DNA of 51,278 bases from CAIKZJ01 sp964626015 (GTDB lineage Bacteria > Bacteroidota > Ignavibacteria > Tepidaquicellales > Tepidaquicellaceae), in contig CAZVCC010000019.1 in NCBI GenBank assembly GCA_964626015.1, forward strand, positions 1 through 51,278, written 5' to 3'. Under the pieces are notes generated by a model. The model saw only the letters and a list, made by a program, of their open reading frames with translations. It did not search any database and had not been told where the DNA came from. Numbering within the stretch: the stretch's first letter is position 1; each line of letters begins with the position of its first letter. Of this stretch, positions 7,630-16,068 are shown in pieces. The position numbers and the translations under genes are program-made.

Positions 7630-8129
7630 TATACCTTTTCCTCCGTGCTCATTATGATTTCTTTCTCATTCGTAACCGGCTCGGGAAACTTCGCAGTAAA
7701 TTCATCATTCAGTTTCTTGTACGATTCGAAAGGTCCCATTGCTTTAACGTCATTCGTGACCTTCGTTACAACATCCACAAACTTCTTTCCCTCTGAAGCT
7801 GATACCCATGAAAACTGTAAGCGTCCTTCTTCTACCCCGAGAAATTTAAGAAGCTCGTCGAAGAATTCCCATCGCCTGCGTGCATGAAAGTTTCCCGCGT
7901 TGTAATGGCAGTCGTTTGGATGACAGCCTGATACGAGTATCCCGTCTGCTCCGCGCTCGAATGCTTTCAGTATAAACACAGGGTCAATTCCGCCCGAACA
8001 CATGACGCGTATGAGCTTGACGTTCGTCGGATACTTTAGTCGGGACGTGCCCGCAAGGTCTGCCCCTGTGTATGTGCACCAGTTACAGACGAATGCTACT
8101 ATTTTCGGTTCCCAGTTTTGTTGTGACAT
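7629..8129 (-). CDS. flxD: FlxD: MvhD-like 2Fe-2S adaptor subunit
   Basis: The 166-residue protein is of the methyl-viologen-reducing hydrogenase delta (MvhD) family, with cysteines C15, C18, C44, C69 and C74 in the motifs VCNWCTY, RVMCSGG and GCHPNDCHY. In methanogens this subunit docks the electron-input module onto HdrA. Here it lies directly between flxC and hdrA, the position expected for that adaptor. The C-terminal 40 residues are variable. Confidence 0.9.
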   Translation of the reverse strand: MSQQNWEPKIVAFVCNWCTYTGADLAGTSRLKYPTNVKLIRVMCSGGIDPVFILKAFERGADGILVSGCHPNDCHYNAGNFHARRRWEFFDELLKFLGVEEGRLQFSWVSASEGKKFVDVVTKVTNDVKAMGPFESYKKLNDEFTAKFPEPVTNEKEIIMSTEEKV

Positions 8130-8159
8130 ATTATATTAATTCTTTTATCTTTTTAAATT

Positions 8160-10157
8160 TTATAATGCTGCTATCTGTGCAAAGATTTCTTCGTTGTTGA
8201 ACCCTGCCAGCTCTATTGACTTGGACGGGCATGTAGCCGTGCATGTTCCGCATCCCTGGCATAGTCCTTCGTTTACGTATGCTATCTCCTTAATTACTAC
8301 CCCGTCGCGTGTTTTAACTTCGCGTACTTCAACTGCTCCGTAAGGACAAACTTTCTTGCAGTAAAAGCACCCTGCACACAGGTCAGCATTGACCCTTGCA
8401 ATAACCGGCTCGCGTTCAAGAATATCAGAACCGAAAAGTACCAGAGTTTTTGCAGCGGCTGCCGATGCCATCGCGACAGATTCGGGAATGTCTTTCGGCG
8501 ACTGGCATGCACCCGCAAGAAACACTCCGCCCGTTGTGCTTTCTATAGGACGAAGTTTGGGGTGTGCTTCGTTGTAGAATCCGTGTTTATCGTAAGGTAT
8601 GCCTACAGTTTGCGCCAGTTCTGAAGCTTCGGGTTGTGCTATCATTGCCGTTGCGAGTACAACCATGTCAGCATCGATTGTTACTTGCATTCCCGCGATT
8701 GTGTCTTCGCCTTTAACGATGTACTTTCCGTTTTCTTCTGTTATCTTTGAAACACGTCCGCGGATGTATTTTACACCGTCTTCTTCTATCGCACGGCGGA
8801 CAAACTCATCGTACATCTTTCCGCCCGAACGGATGTCCATGTAGAATACGTATGCTTCACCGTCGTGTACTTTATGCTTGTACAGCATTGCATGCTTTGC
8901 CGTGTACATGCAGCATATCTTGCTGCAGTATGAGAATCCTTTCGATTCGTCCCGTGAACCGACACATTGTATGAATACGATTTTCTTCGGCTCTTTGCCG
9001 TCTGATGGTCGCTTAAACTCTCCCTCGGTCGGTCCTGATGCTGAGGCTATTCTTTCAAACTGTAAACCGTCAATTACATCTTTGTATTTTCCGTATCCGT
9101 ATTCGCCGTAACCTTTATAAATAGACTCATCAGGTTTTTTGCTTATATCATAAAGCTTGTAACCCGTTGCCATTATTATTGCACCAACTTCTTCCGTGAC
9201 TATTTTATCCTGTTGGTCGAACATAATAGCTTCTCGGCCGCATACTTTCACGCACATGCTGCACTTACCGTTTTTATAGTATGTGCAAACCGTTTCATCA
9301 ATAACAGGTATGTTTGGTACTGCCTGTGGGAAGGGTACGTAAACAGCAGGACGATACGCAAGGTTTTCTTCGAATGAATTGTATGCTTTCTTCTTGATAG
9401 GACATTTTGTTATGCATAGTCCGCAGCCCGTGCATTTCTCTTCATCTATGTGCCGTGCTTTCTTTCTTATCGTTACAGAAAAATTGCCGATGAATCCTTC
9501 AACTTTTTCTACCTCGGAATATGTCATCAGTTTAATCTTCGGATGCTGATATACTTCAACCATGCGCGGGGTTAATATACACTGAGAACAGTCAAGCGTC
9601 GGGAATGTCTCCGATAGCTGGCTCATGTGTCCGCCTATCGAAGGCTCTTTCTCAACTAATACAACTTCGTAACCCGCATTGGCAACGTCAAGAGCTGCCT
9701 GAATACCTGCTATACCGCCGCCGATAACAAGCGTCCTCTTCGTAACGGGTACTTCAATCGTCGTAAGCGGCTGATTGCGTTTTACTTTTTCAACTGACAT
9801 ACGTACAAGGTCAATTGCTTTGTCTGTCGCCATTTCAATATCATCGTGCACCCATGAACAGTGTTCTCTGAGGTTTGCTATTTCAACGAGGAAAGGATTA
9901 ATCCCTGCTGCGACTGCAGCTTTGCGAAATGTTTTTTCGTGCATGTGGGGTGAACAGGATCCGACGACTATGGCGTCAAGTTTTTTATCAATGATTTCTT
10001 TCTTTATCATGTTCTGTCCGGGGTCTGAACACATGTACTTGTAATCTATCGATACTTCAACCCCGGGAAGCCACTCGCAGGCTTTTGCCACACGCGGACA
10101 ATCAACTGTTCTGCCTATGTTCTCTCCGCAATGACATATAAAAACTCCGATTTTCAT
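8160..10157 (-). CDS. hdrA: HdrA: flavin-containing electron-bifurcating subunit
   Basis: The 665-residue protein starts with the IGVFICHCGENIG domain. It then has an FAD site (VIGGGIAGIQAA, about 144-155), the HdrA cysteine pair DCSQC (190-193), and ferredoxin-type clusters at 242-252 and 291-306. A cysteine-rich CVGSRD...CSKICC stretch follows, and the C-terminus has two more clusters (594-604 and 633-643). HdrA flavin is the bifurcation site in methanogen Hdr, coupling a high-potential disulfide to low-potential ferredoxin. The full cluster set supports an active bifurcating or confurcating enzyme. No in-frame UGA was needed; the position that is selenocysteine in some relatives is Cys or absent here. 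Confidence 0.93.
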   Translation of the reverse strand: MKIGVFICHCGENIGRTVDCPRVAKACEWLPGVEVSIDYKYMCSDPGQNMIKKEIIDKKLDAIVVGSCSPHMHEKTFRKAAVAAGINPFLVEIANLREHCSWVHDDIEMATDKAIDLVRMSVEKVKRNQPLTTIEVPVTKRTLVIGGGIAGIQAALDVANAGYEVVLVEKEPSIGGHMSQLSETFPTLDCSQCILTPRMVEVYQHPKIKLMTYSEVEKVEGFIGNFSVTIRKKARHIDEEKCTGCGLCITKCPIKKKAYNSFEENLAYRPAVYVPFPQAVPNIPVIDETVCTYYKNGKCSMCVKVCGREAIMFDQQDKIVTEEVGAIIMATGYKLYDISKKPDESIYKGYGEYGYGKYKDVIDGLQFERIASASGPTEGEFKRPSDGKEPKKIVFIQCVGSRDESKGFSYCSKICCMYTAKHAMLYKHKVHDGEAYVFYMDIRSGGKMYDEFVRRAIEEDGVKYIRGRVSKITEENGKYIVKGEDTIAGMQVTIDADMVVLATAMIAQPEASELAQTVGIPYDKHGFYNEAHPKLRPIESTTGGVFLAGACQSPKDIPESVAMASAAAAKTLVLFGSDILEREPVIARVNADLCAGCFYCKKVCPYGAVEVREVKTRDGVVIKEIAYVNEGLCQGCGTCTATCPSKSIELAGFNNEEIFAQIAAL

Positions 10158-10176
10158 ATATTATAACTCCGTATTT

Positions 10177-11064
10177 TTATACTGCCGCCTTCTCAGCAGC
10201 AATTTCGTTATAGTTAAATTTTATTGTGTGCAGGTCTATTCCAAGTTCCTTTTCGTCCATTCCAAGCGCCAGACCTATAAGCTCCGTTAAATATAGCACG
10301 GGAAAGTCCTTGTGCTCCGGATATACACGCTTCATCGCAGTCTGACGCATATCAAGATTCGTGTGACACATCGGACATGCAACAACCATTACGTTTGCTC
10401 CGTGTTTTTTCGCGTCGTCAATAATCTTTTGCGAAAGATCAAGAACGATGTCTCTTCTTGCTATTGAATGCGCTGCACCGCAGCATTCAACCTTGTAATT
10501 CCAGTCAACCGTTTTTGCGCCCGTCATTTCAACAACTTTTTCCATAGACTCGGGCTGCTCGGAATCGTCAAACTTCGTTATTTCCGAAGGGCGCACAAGT
10601 AAGCAGCCGTAATAACACGCAACATTTAATCCCTTAAGTTCTAACTTGCGGTTTTCTGCTATCTTCTCAAGACCTATTTTCATAAAGAGTTCTAACAGGT
10701 TCATGATCTTTACTTCTTTATTAAACTTTGTCTCGAGTATGGATTCTACTTTTGCTTTTACTTCGGGATGGCTTTTTGTTTCATGCTGTGAGAGAACAAG
10801 CCTGTTATAACAGGCGGCGCATGGTGCGACCATTTCATCAAGACCCTGCTGCTCTGCTATCATTATGTTGCGCATTGCCAGAGCATTCGACAGCTGATGA
10901 TTCGTAACGTGTGCTGATGTTGCACCGCAGCATGACCAGTCCTTTAACTCGTCGAATGATGTCCCGAGTTTTTCTACTACCTTTCTCAGTGAAATGTCGT
11001 ATTCTTTTGCTGTGCCAGTCTGGGAACAACCGGGGAAATATCCTACTTTCAAATTTGTTTCCAT
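10177..11064 (-). CDS. hdrB: HdrB: heterodisulfide reductase-like catalytic subunit with two CCG domains
   Basis: The 295-residue protein has two complete CCG domains: C13, CC45-46, C82xxC85 and C150/C154, CC194-195, C230xxC233. In HdrB these bind two noncubane 4Fe-4S clusters that cleave the disulfide substrate. In bacteria the substrate is not CoM-S-S-CoB; a DsrC-type protein disulfide has been proposed for Flx-Hdr. No dsrC gene is in the window. The gene lies 12 bp after hdrC and 19 bp before hdrA. Confidence 0.93.
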   Translation of the reverse strand: METNLKVGYFPGCSQTGTAKEYDISLRKVVEKLGTSFDELKDWSCCGATSAHVTNHQLSNALAMRNIMIAEQQGLDEMVAPCAACYNRLVLSQHETKSHPEVKAKVESILETKFNKEVKIMNLLELFMKIGLEKIAENRKLELKGLNVACYYGCLLVRPSEITKFDDSEQPESMEKVVEMTGAKTVDWNYKVECCGAAHSIARRDIVLDLSQKIIDDAKKHGANVMVVACPMCHTNLDMRQTAMKRVYPEHKDFPVLYLTELIGLALGMDEKELGIDLHTIKFNYNEIAAEKAAV

Positions 11065-11076
11065 CGAGGTTTAAAA

Positions 11077-11619
11077 TTATTTGTTAACCGTCTTCTTGAA
11101 AATCTTTTTGACGGATTCTTTATTCTTAATATTATGCGGGAATAGCTTTAGCTTCCCTTTTATGAACATGCCCGGTGAGGAGTCCACGTCCTGCAGGAGG
11201 TTCATTGTTTTTAACTTATATTCTGCTACAAGCCCTACTTCAAAAGCCCGTCCGTGGCTTTCAATCTGGTTCAGGAATGCTTCGTGAAATTTAATTATAT
11301 CTTTTGACTTAACTTCAACTCCTTTTTCAAGAGCGATTTCTCTTACAGCATCCATAAACTTAGCAAGGTCAAATTCCTGCGGGCATCTTGACGAACATGT
11401 CATGCATCCTGCACAAAGCCATGGTGTCGTTGATTTTAATGCCTCTTCGTAAAAGCCGAGCTGTATAAGACGAACAACTTTATTAGGCGCTATGTCCATG
11501 TAATACCTTACCGGACAGCCTGCAGAACATTTGCCGCATTGATAGCATAAACTCACATCCTGAAAGGTTTTGTCCTTGATGTCGTCAGCTATGGTATGTA
11601 CGTGATTATGCGTAGTCAT
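11077..11619 (-). CDS. hdrC: HdrC: 4Fe-4S relay subunit
   Basis: The 180-residue protein has two classical clusters, C25/C28/C31/C35 (CYQCGKCSAGCP) and C69/C72/C75/C79 (CAGCMTCSSRCP). It would shuttle electrons from HdrA to HdrB. It is the first gene of the operon. The 286 bp upstream contain the terminator of the preceding operon and an A/T-rich stretch in which I could not define a promoter with confidence. Confidence 0.92.
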   Translation of the reverse strand: MTTHNHVHTIADDIKDKTFQDVSLCYQCGKCSAGCPVRYYMDIAPNKVVRLIQLGFYEEALKSTTPWLCAGCMTCSSRCPQEFDLAKFMDAVREIALEKGVEVKSKDIIKFHEAFLNQIESHGRAFEVGLVAEYKLKTMNLLQDVDSSPGMFIKGKLKLFPHNIKNKESVKKIFKKTVNK

Positions 11620-11841
11620 GTAAGTTGAGAATTTTTGATTTGGGAAAAAGATGTCCGGAAAAGTTTTAAGGCTTTCTTGTAATTTCGATTATTGCTAAGC
11701 ATTTTAAACCGCCTCCGGTAATTAATTTCTGTGTAAAATTTACGAATCTTGATGTGTGGGAAAACGCAAATTGTACCCTAATATATTATACAAAAATACG
11801 TACTCTGTGCGGTTTCTTCAATGCAAAATTAAGGTAGATTG

Positions 11842-11866
11842 AAAAAAGCAGCATGTTTGGTGCTGC
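11842..11866 (-). terminator. Rho-independent terminator of the eight-gene operon
   Basis: Read on the minus strand it is GCAGCA, loop CCAAACA, TGCTGC, then TTTTTT. It is 40 bp beyond the stop of the last TPR gene and separates that operon from hdrC. Confidence 0.85.
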
Positions 11867-11905
11867 CTTTGGGTATTGTTTGTAACCTGTTGAAATTTCT
11901 ATGCT

Positions 11906-12553
11906 TTATTTCTTCTTCAGGAGTCCTAAACCTTCTAATGCCGATGAATCGTCAGGGGCTATCAACAGAACTTTGTTGAAAAGGATTTCTGCTTCACGTG
12001 CTCTTCCAAGTCTCAGGTTTGTCCAGCCCAGCATAAGAACAGAATAGTAATCAAACGGATACATATTAGCTGTTTTCTCAATGTACTTTAATGCGCCGTT
12101 GTAATCTGCACGGTAATAGAACATCATACCGAGATTATAATTTACCTGCGAGTTGTTCGGGTCAATTTTTAGTATGTCATTGTAATTGTTTTCTAAAGTA
12201 GTCCAGTCTTCAATCGCGGCAACCGGGTTCGCCAGTCCCATACGCGCTTCAATAGACATAGGCATTAATCCTATTGCAGTACTGTAATAATAGATTGATT
12301 CCTGATACTGCTTGGTTAAGTTGCTTAAATAACCAAGCCGTAGATTTATTTCATAGCTGTTGGTGCTGTAAACCTTTTTCAGTACGTTTATTGCTTTTAT
12401 CATCTTTCCGCTCTTCTCGAGCTTGTAGCTTTCTTTGAAAGCATCCCTGATATCATCTCCGGGCGCAGGACTGTATTGCGCATACACCTGCGTTACAAAT
12501 AACAGTGATGTTATAATTAATACTAATGCTGTCCTAATCTTTAAAATGTCCAT
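11906..12553 (-). CDS. Secreted TPR-repeat protein
   Basis: The 215-residue protein has a signal peptide (1-25, ending VYAQ) and about four TPR units (for example NSQVNYNLGMMFYYRADYNGAL). The last ends FNKVLLIAPDDSSALEGL. It should be periplasmic and act as a binding scaffold. Its start overlaps the end of the preceding gene by 13 bp, and it is the last gene before the terminator at 11842-11866. No enzymatic motif is present. It probably works with the TPR-barrel protein encoded upstream. Confidence 0.8.
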   Translation of the reverse strand: MDILKIRTALVLIITSLLFVTQVYAQYSPAPGDDIRDAFKESYKLEKSGKMIKAINVLKKVYSTNSYEINLRLGYLSNLTKQYQESIYYYSTAIGLMPMSIEARMGLANPVAAIEDWTTLENNYNDILKIDPNNSQVNYNLGMMFYYRADYNGALKYIEKTANMYPFDYYSVLMLGWTNLRLGRAREAEILFNKVLLIAPDDSSALEGLGLLKKK

Positions 12554-13908
12554 TTTATGCTTCCTATTATTTTATGAAAGAAGTTTGATTTTTCTATGAA
12601 TTTGTATGTTGTTGCTGTTTCGTATACCAGTTCTGGTACATCCTGCTTGTAATACTGATATCTGAGAGAAATCTGCAGGTTCGAAGTAATAGGTGATATA
12701 AGGTTAATGCCAAAACGGTTGTTCATTACATTTACAGAATTAAACACAACGTAAGCGTTATCTTCATGGTAATTTTCCGCATTGCCAAACATATAGAATG
12801 CTTCAAGCCAGAGTTTATCAATAACCTTAACGCCCACTTTTTGCTTAACTATACCGCGTGTAAGGTAACTACCGGATGGGTTTATCAGAGTGTCTTCTTT
12901 ATTCTCTGAATGCACTACAAGATCCGTAACTGAATATAAATCAAGATTTCCCAGCGGGAAATATACTATAGTAAGACCGTTCTGTATTTGTTTTCCCTTA
13001 TTCAAACTTGAGTATGAATTCCCGAGAATAAATTTAAAATGATTTAATGATTTCTCTATCGAGAAAAGTCCGACATAATCGTTAAGAGTATTTGATGTTT
13101 TTGTGTATGTGATACCGCCGGTTGTTGTGTTTACTGCTGCACTTACATCATTAACCTTTACGTTTAGATAGTGAAGAATACCGCTGAGTGTAAAACCTTT
13201 GCCTGTATAAACTCCCGCGTTAAAGTAAAACTCGTTCTGAATAGTGCTTACTTCAAAATTTTCCGGAGCATTTCCTATAGAAACAATCTTTCTGATGCTT
13301 GTAATATTTATGTTATTGTAACCCGTGAATATTGTAAGCCTTTTCCATGGGATGATATTAAAGTTAAGACTAATGTAATTAGATTTCTTGTCGGGTTTTT
13401 GTTCACCGTAAATTAACGTGTCAGTGCCAAACCCGCTGTAAGGATTTTCTTTATAGTCTCCGTTGAACATTAAACCGCCTTCAGCGTAAAAATCTTTAAC
13501 CATCTTTTCCGGAATCGCTTTAATGTCAGACTTTAGCTTTTCAGGCATTTCAGACGCAAGCAGACGTGCTTCCCTGTCCCTGCCGGAATAGACAAGACTC
13601 CAGTAAAGATATTCGTATGCGGCGGGATCTTTTGGAACATATTCGAGTGCTTGCTTTAAATGCTCTGCTGCTGACATGTAATTGTTTAGACTATAGTATG
13701 CAATCCCGAGACGCATCCTGAGATAGTAGAAATCTATTCCCTTGCTCAAAGCTTTATTTCCCGCATCTATAAGCTCGTCCCATTTGGCAAGGGTATAAAG
13801 GTCATAAGTCTGAATGTCTGCCTGCTTTGCTTCTTCGGTTATCTGTGAAAACACCGAAGCAGACATCAGTAAAAAAAACAATAACGTTATTAATCTTCTT
13901 TTATACAA
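12541..13908 (-). CDS. Outer-membrane beta-barrel with periplasmic TPR domain (YaiO-like architecture)
   Basis: The 455-residue protein has a signal peptide (1-22, ending VFSQ), an N-terminal TPR region (about 28-125) and a C-terminal set of amphipathic strands ending IGSIKWTF; the terminal Phe is typical of barrels. This TPR-plus-barrel layout resembles YaiO-type outer-membrane proteins. The start codon is TTG, 19 bp inside the end of the upstream gene, and is the only start that keeps the signal peptide. Given the neighbours it may export or anchor a product of the operon, but substrate and direction are not shown by sequence. Confidence 0.75.
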   Translation of the reverse strand: MYKRRLITLLFFLLMSASVFSQITEEAKQADIQTYDLYTLAKWDELIDAGNKALSKGIDFYYLRMRLGIAYYSLNNYMSAAEHLKQALEYVPKDPAAYEYLYWSLVYSGRDREARLLASEMPEKLKSDIKAIPEKMVKDFYAEGGLMFNGDYKENPYSGFGTDTLIYGEQKPDKKSNYISLNFNIIPWKRLTIFTGYNNINITSIRKIVSIGNAPENFEVSTIQNEFYFNAGVYTGKGFTLSGILHYLNVKVNDVSAAVNTTTGGITYTKTSNTLNDYVGLFSIEKSLNHFKFILGNSYSSLNKGKQIQNGLTIVYFPLGNLDLYSVTDLVVHSENKEDTLINPSGSYLTRGIVKQKVGVKVIDKLWLEAFYMFGNAENYHEDNAYVVFNSVNVMNNRFGINLISPITSNLQISLRYQYYKQDVPELVYETATTYKFIEKSNFFHKIIGSIKWTF

Positions 13909-16067
13909 GTAGCTATGATTGATTTGTTTTTGTGCCGTATTTCTATTCTATGGATTCCTTCTCTCGTAAGAGTAATAAAGAACCTTTGCTTAATAGTTTT
14001 GTAATTCAGAAAGTAGTTGTCAATTTCAGAGCTGAGCGTTATCTCGTTCGCATGAAGTATGTCGTCAATCTTAAAATAAGTAATCCTGAACTGCGATTTA
14101 AGAAAAATATAGAACGGTGCTATAAAATCCTGCAGTAACAATCCCGGCTTACTGTAAACAATATGCAGTGCGGGTGTATCCTCAACGCTCATGTCCTGAT
14201 AGTATCCAAGCGGAACTTTGTATGTAGCCAGGAAAAAATAGTATAGAAGTGATTTCTTGTCACCCGAAAAATCATAGAAGTAAAACACGCGGTCATCGTT
14301 GTGAAAGTATGCCGCTGCTTTGGAATTCTTACAATATATATATGACCGGTTATAAATATTTGTATATACTTCCCATTCAACGATTTCTTTTCTTCCGTTA
14401 TTGTCTGTTTCAAACTTAATTTCCTGTCCGGGTATAAGATGAAATCCTTCGCGTAAGATAGAATTGACTTCTATGTTTGATACAACGTCGTTTAGCTCCG
14501 GTTTCTTATTGGCTTTGTAAACAAGTCCGCCGGGTGTCTTTAGAATATATTGTGTTATAGGGTAATCTATCGTTTCGCCGTTAATAAACGGTACACTCTG
14601 AAACTGAAAATGCAGATGCGGTTCCGGCGACCTGCCCGAATTTCCGCAGCTTGCAACTATTTGTCCTGCTTTTACAAACTCACCAAGTTGAACTTTAAAC
14701 GAGCCGGGTTTTATATGACAAATTTTTGTGTAAAAATCCTGTCCGTGCTTAATTATAATCGTATTTCCCCAGTTGTCTTCAATGTTTACGTCTCCTACAG
14801 CATTGTCGGGAATGCCGTCAATTACTTTTTCTACGTAACCATCTGCAGGAGAAAGTATGGCTTTATTATAACAATAATAATCTTCAAGCTTTTCGCCAAG
14901 ATTCCGGTATGTGTTTCCAAGAGAGTCTTTAATAACAAAATCCCATGCGTGTTTCCATTTATGTTTGTGTGTAATATCGCCATTGTGTCCCTGAGCTACA
15001 TTCCAATCTCCGAAGAAAGGAAGCCGTACGGGATAATACTTGTAATCCCTGAAACGAAAATTATTGTTCAGAAAAGAATACAGATTGTTCTCGGGTGAGT
15101 TCTGTTGTATAGCTACTTCTGTCAAACCCTCTTTCTTAATAAACCTTGATTTGATTACAAACAGGAACAGAAGCACAATAATATTAAACGGCAGCGAATA
15201 AATGTGTAATTCAAAGATTGAGAATATGTTGCTGAAACTGTATGATACCAAAACTGTAAGCGGCATAAGTATTAACGTCCAGAGATAAGAACGCCATGAG
15301 GGAACCAGAAAATATCCGCCGATAGCAATTGCAGTAAGAATGTAATTAAATCCTATGTACGAATAAGTTGCTTCCGTAATATTTATCTGCAGCAGCTGGT
15401 AGAACAAATAAGCCGAGTAAAAACCTAACAGAGAGAGAGAGAAAGCTATTCGCGAGAAATAAAGAATGCCCGCTGCGATAATAATACCCGCAAGTACGTT
15501 GTACTGAAATATTATCGCCCCGAGAGAAAGAAAATATACTTTTATTGATGGTATTATAATTATACTGTTCCACCAATCATAAACTCCAATCAGCCAGTGA
15601 CCGCCAAGCATGTAAAGGTCGTTTAGAATAAAAACACCTCTGCCGCTAAGTCCTAGTATATTAAGGTCGCGTCCGACAAGCGTTACTATCCAGTAAGCAG
15701 CAAGAAACGGCAGACTCAGATAGGGCAGTGCATACTTGCTGAGAAGGGTTTCAAAAGAAACAGTAACGAAGAAGGCAAATATTGACGCAAGCACGACAAT
15801 CAGCAAGACAGCCCAGTTGGACTGATATTGCAGACCGATTCCAAGACCTGCGAGCAGACTGTTAAAACTATAATATCCCTTTTCAATCTTGTATTTGTCA
15901 TATCCCAAGTTTTCTGCGATAAAGTATGACGTGATAACAGAAACAAGTCCGCAAAGTCCTGCGAAATAGTCAAAGAAAGATGTTAACAGCAATAAACCGG
16001 CAAAGAGAAGTTTATCGGAAAAGAATATTATTGAGTAACTGTTTAATATGCTTTTAACGAATCTCAA
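13890..16067 (-). CDS. Urea-transporter domain fused to an M23 metallopeptidase
   Basis: Residues 1-310 contain about ten membrane spans with the urea-transporter motifs GYYSFNSLLAGLGIG (64-78) and LSLPFLAAYW (117-126). Residues 345-500 form an M23 (lysostaphin-type) domain with candidate zinc ligands H369 or H373, D376 and H484/H486 in EPHLHFQ, and the typical GNSGRS turn. About 220 further residues have no recognised domain. The peptidase would lie in the periplasm and could cut peptidoglycan cross-links, while the channel domain would pass urea or a similar small amide. The start is TTG, 1 bp after the decarboxylase stop; no better in-frame start exists nearby. Confidence 0.85.
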   Translation of the reverse strand: MRFVKSILNSYSIIFFSDKLLFAGLLLLTSFFDYFAGLCGLVSVITSYFIAENLGYDKYKIEKGYYSFNSLLAGLGIGLQYQSNWAVLLIVVLASIFAFFVTVSFETLLSKYALPYLSLPFLAAYWIVTLVGRDLNILGLSGRGVFILNDLYMLGGHWLIGVYDWWNSIIIIPSIKVYFLSLGAIIFQYNVLAGIIIAAGILYFSRIAFSLSLLGFYSAYLFYQLLQINITEATYSYIGFNYILTAIAIGGYFLVPSWRSYLWTLILMPLTVLVSYSFSNIFSIFELHIYSLPFNIIVLLFLFVIKSRFIKKEGLTEVAIQQNSPENNLYSFLNNNFRFRDYKYYPVRLPFFGDWNVAQGHNGDITHKHKWKHAWDFVIKDSLGNTYRNLGEKLEDYYCYNKAILSPADGYVEKVIDGIPDNAVGDVNIEDNWGNTIIIKHGQDFYTKICHIKPGSFKVQLGEFVKAGQIVASCGNSGRSPEPHLHFQFQSVPFINGETIDYPITQYILKTPGGLVYKANKKPELNDVVSNIEVNSILREGFHLIPGQEIKFETDNNGRKEIVEWEVYTNIYNRSYIYCKNSKAAAYFHNDDRVFYFYDFSGDKKSLLYYFFLATYKVPLGYYQDMSVEDTPALHIVYSKPGLLLQDFIAPFYIFLKSQFRITYFKIDDILHANEITLSSEIDNYFLNYKTIKQRFFITLTREGIHRIEIRHKNKSIIATCIKED

Positions 16068-16068
16068 G

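Noticed and set aside
8160..10157. Selenocysteine codon in hdrA
   Set aside because: No in-frame UGA is present; all cluster positions examined are Cys.
11620..11905. Sigma-54 promoter before hdrC
   Set aside because: A GCAA...ACC motif near 11770 has the wrong spacing between the GC and the CC pair (one base short), so it does not fit the consensus.
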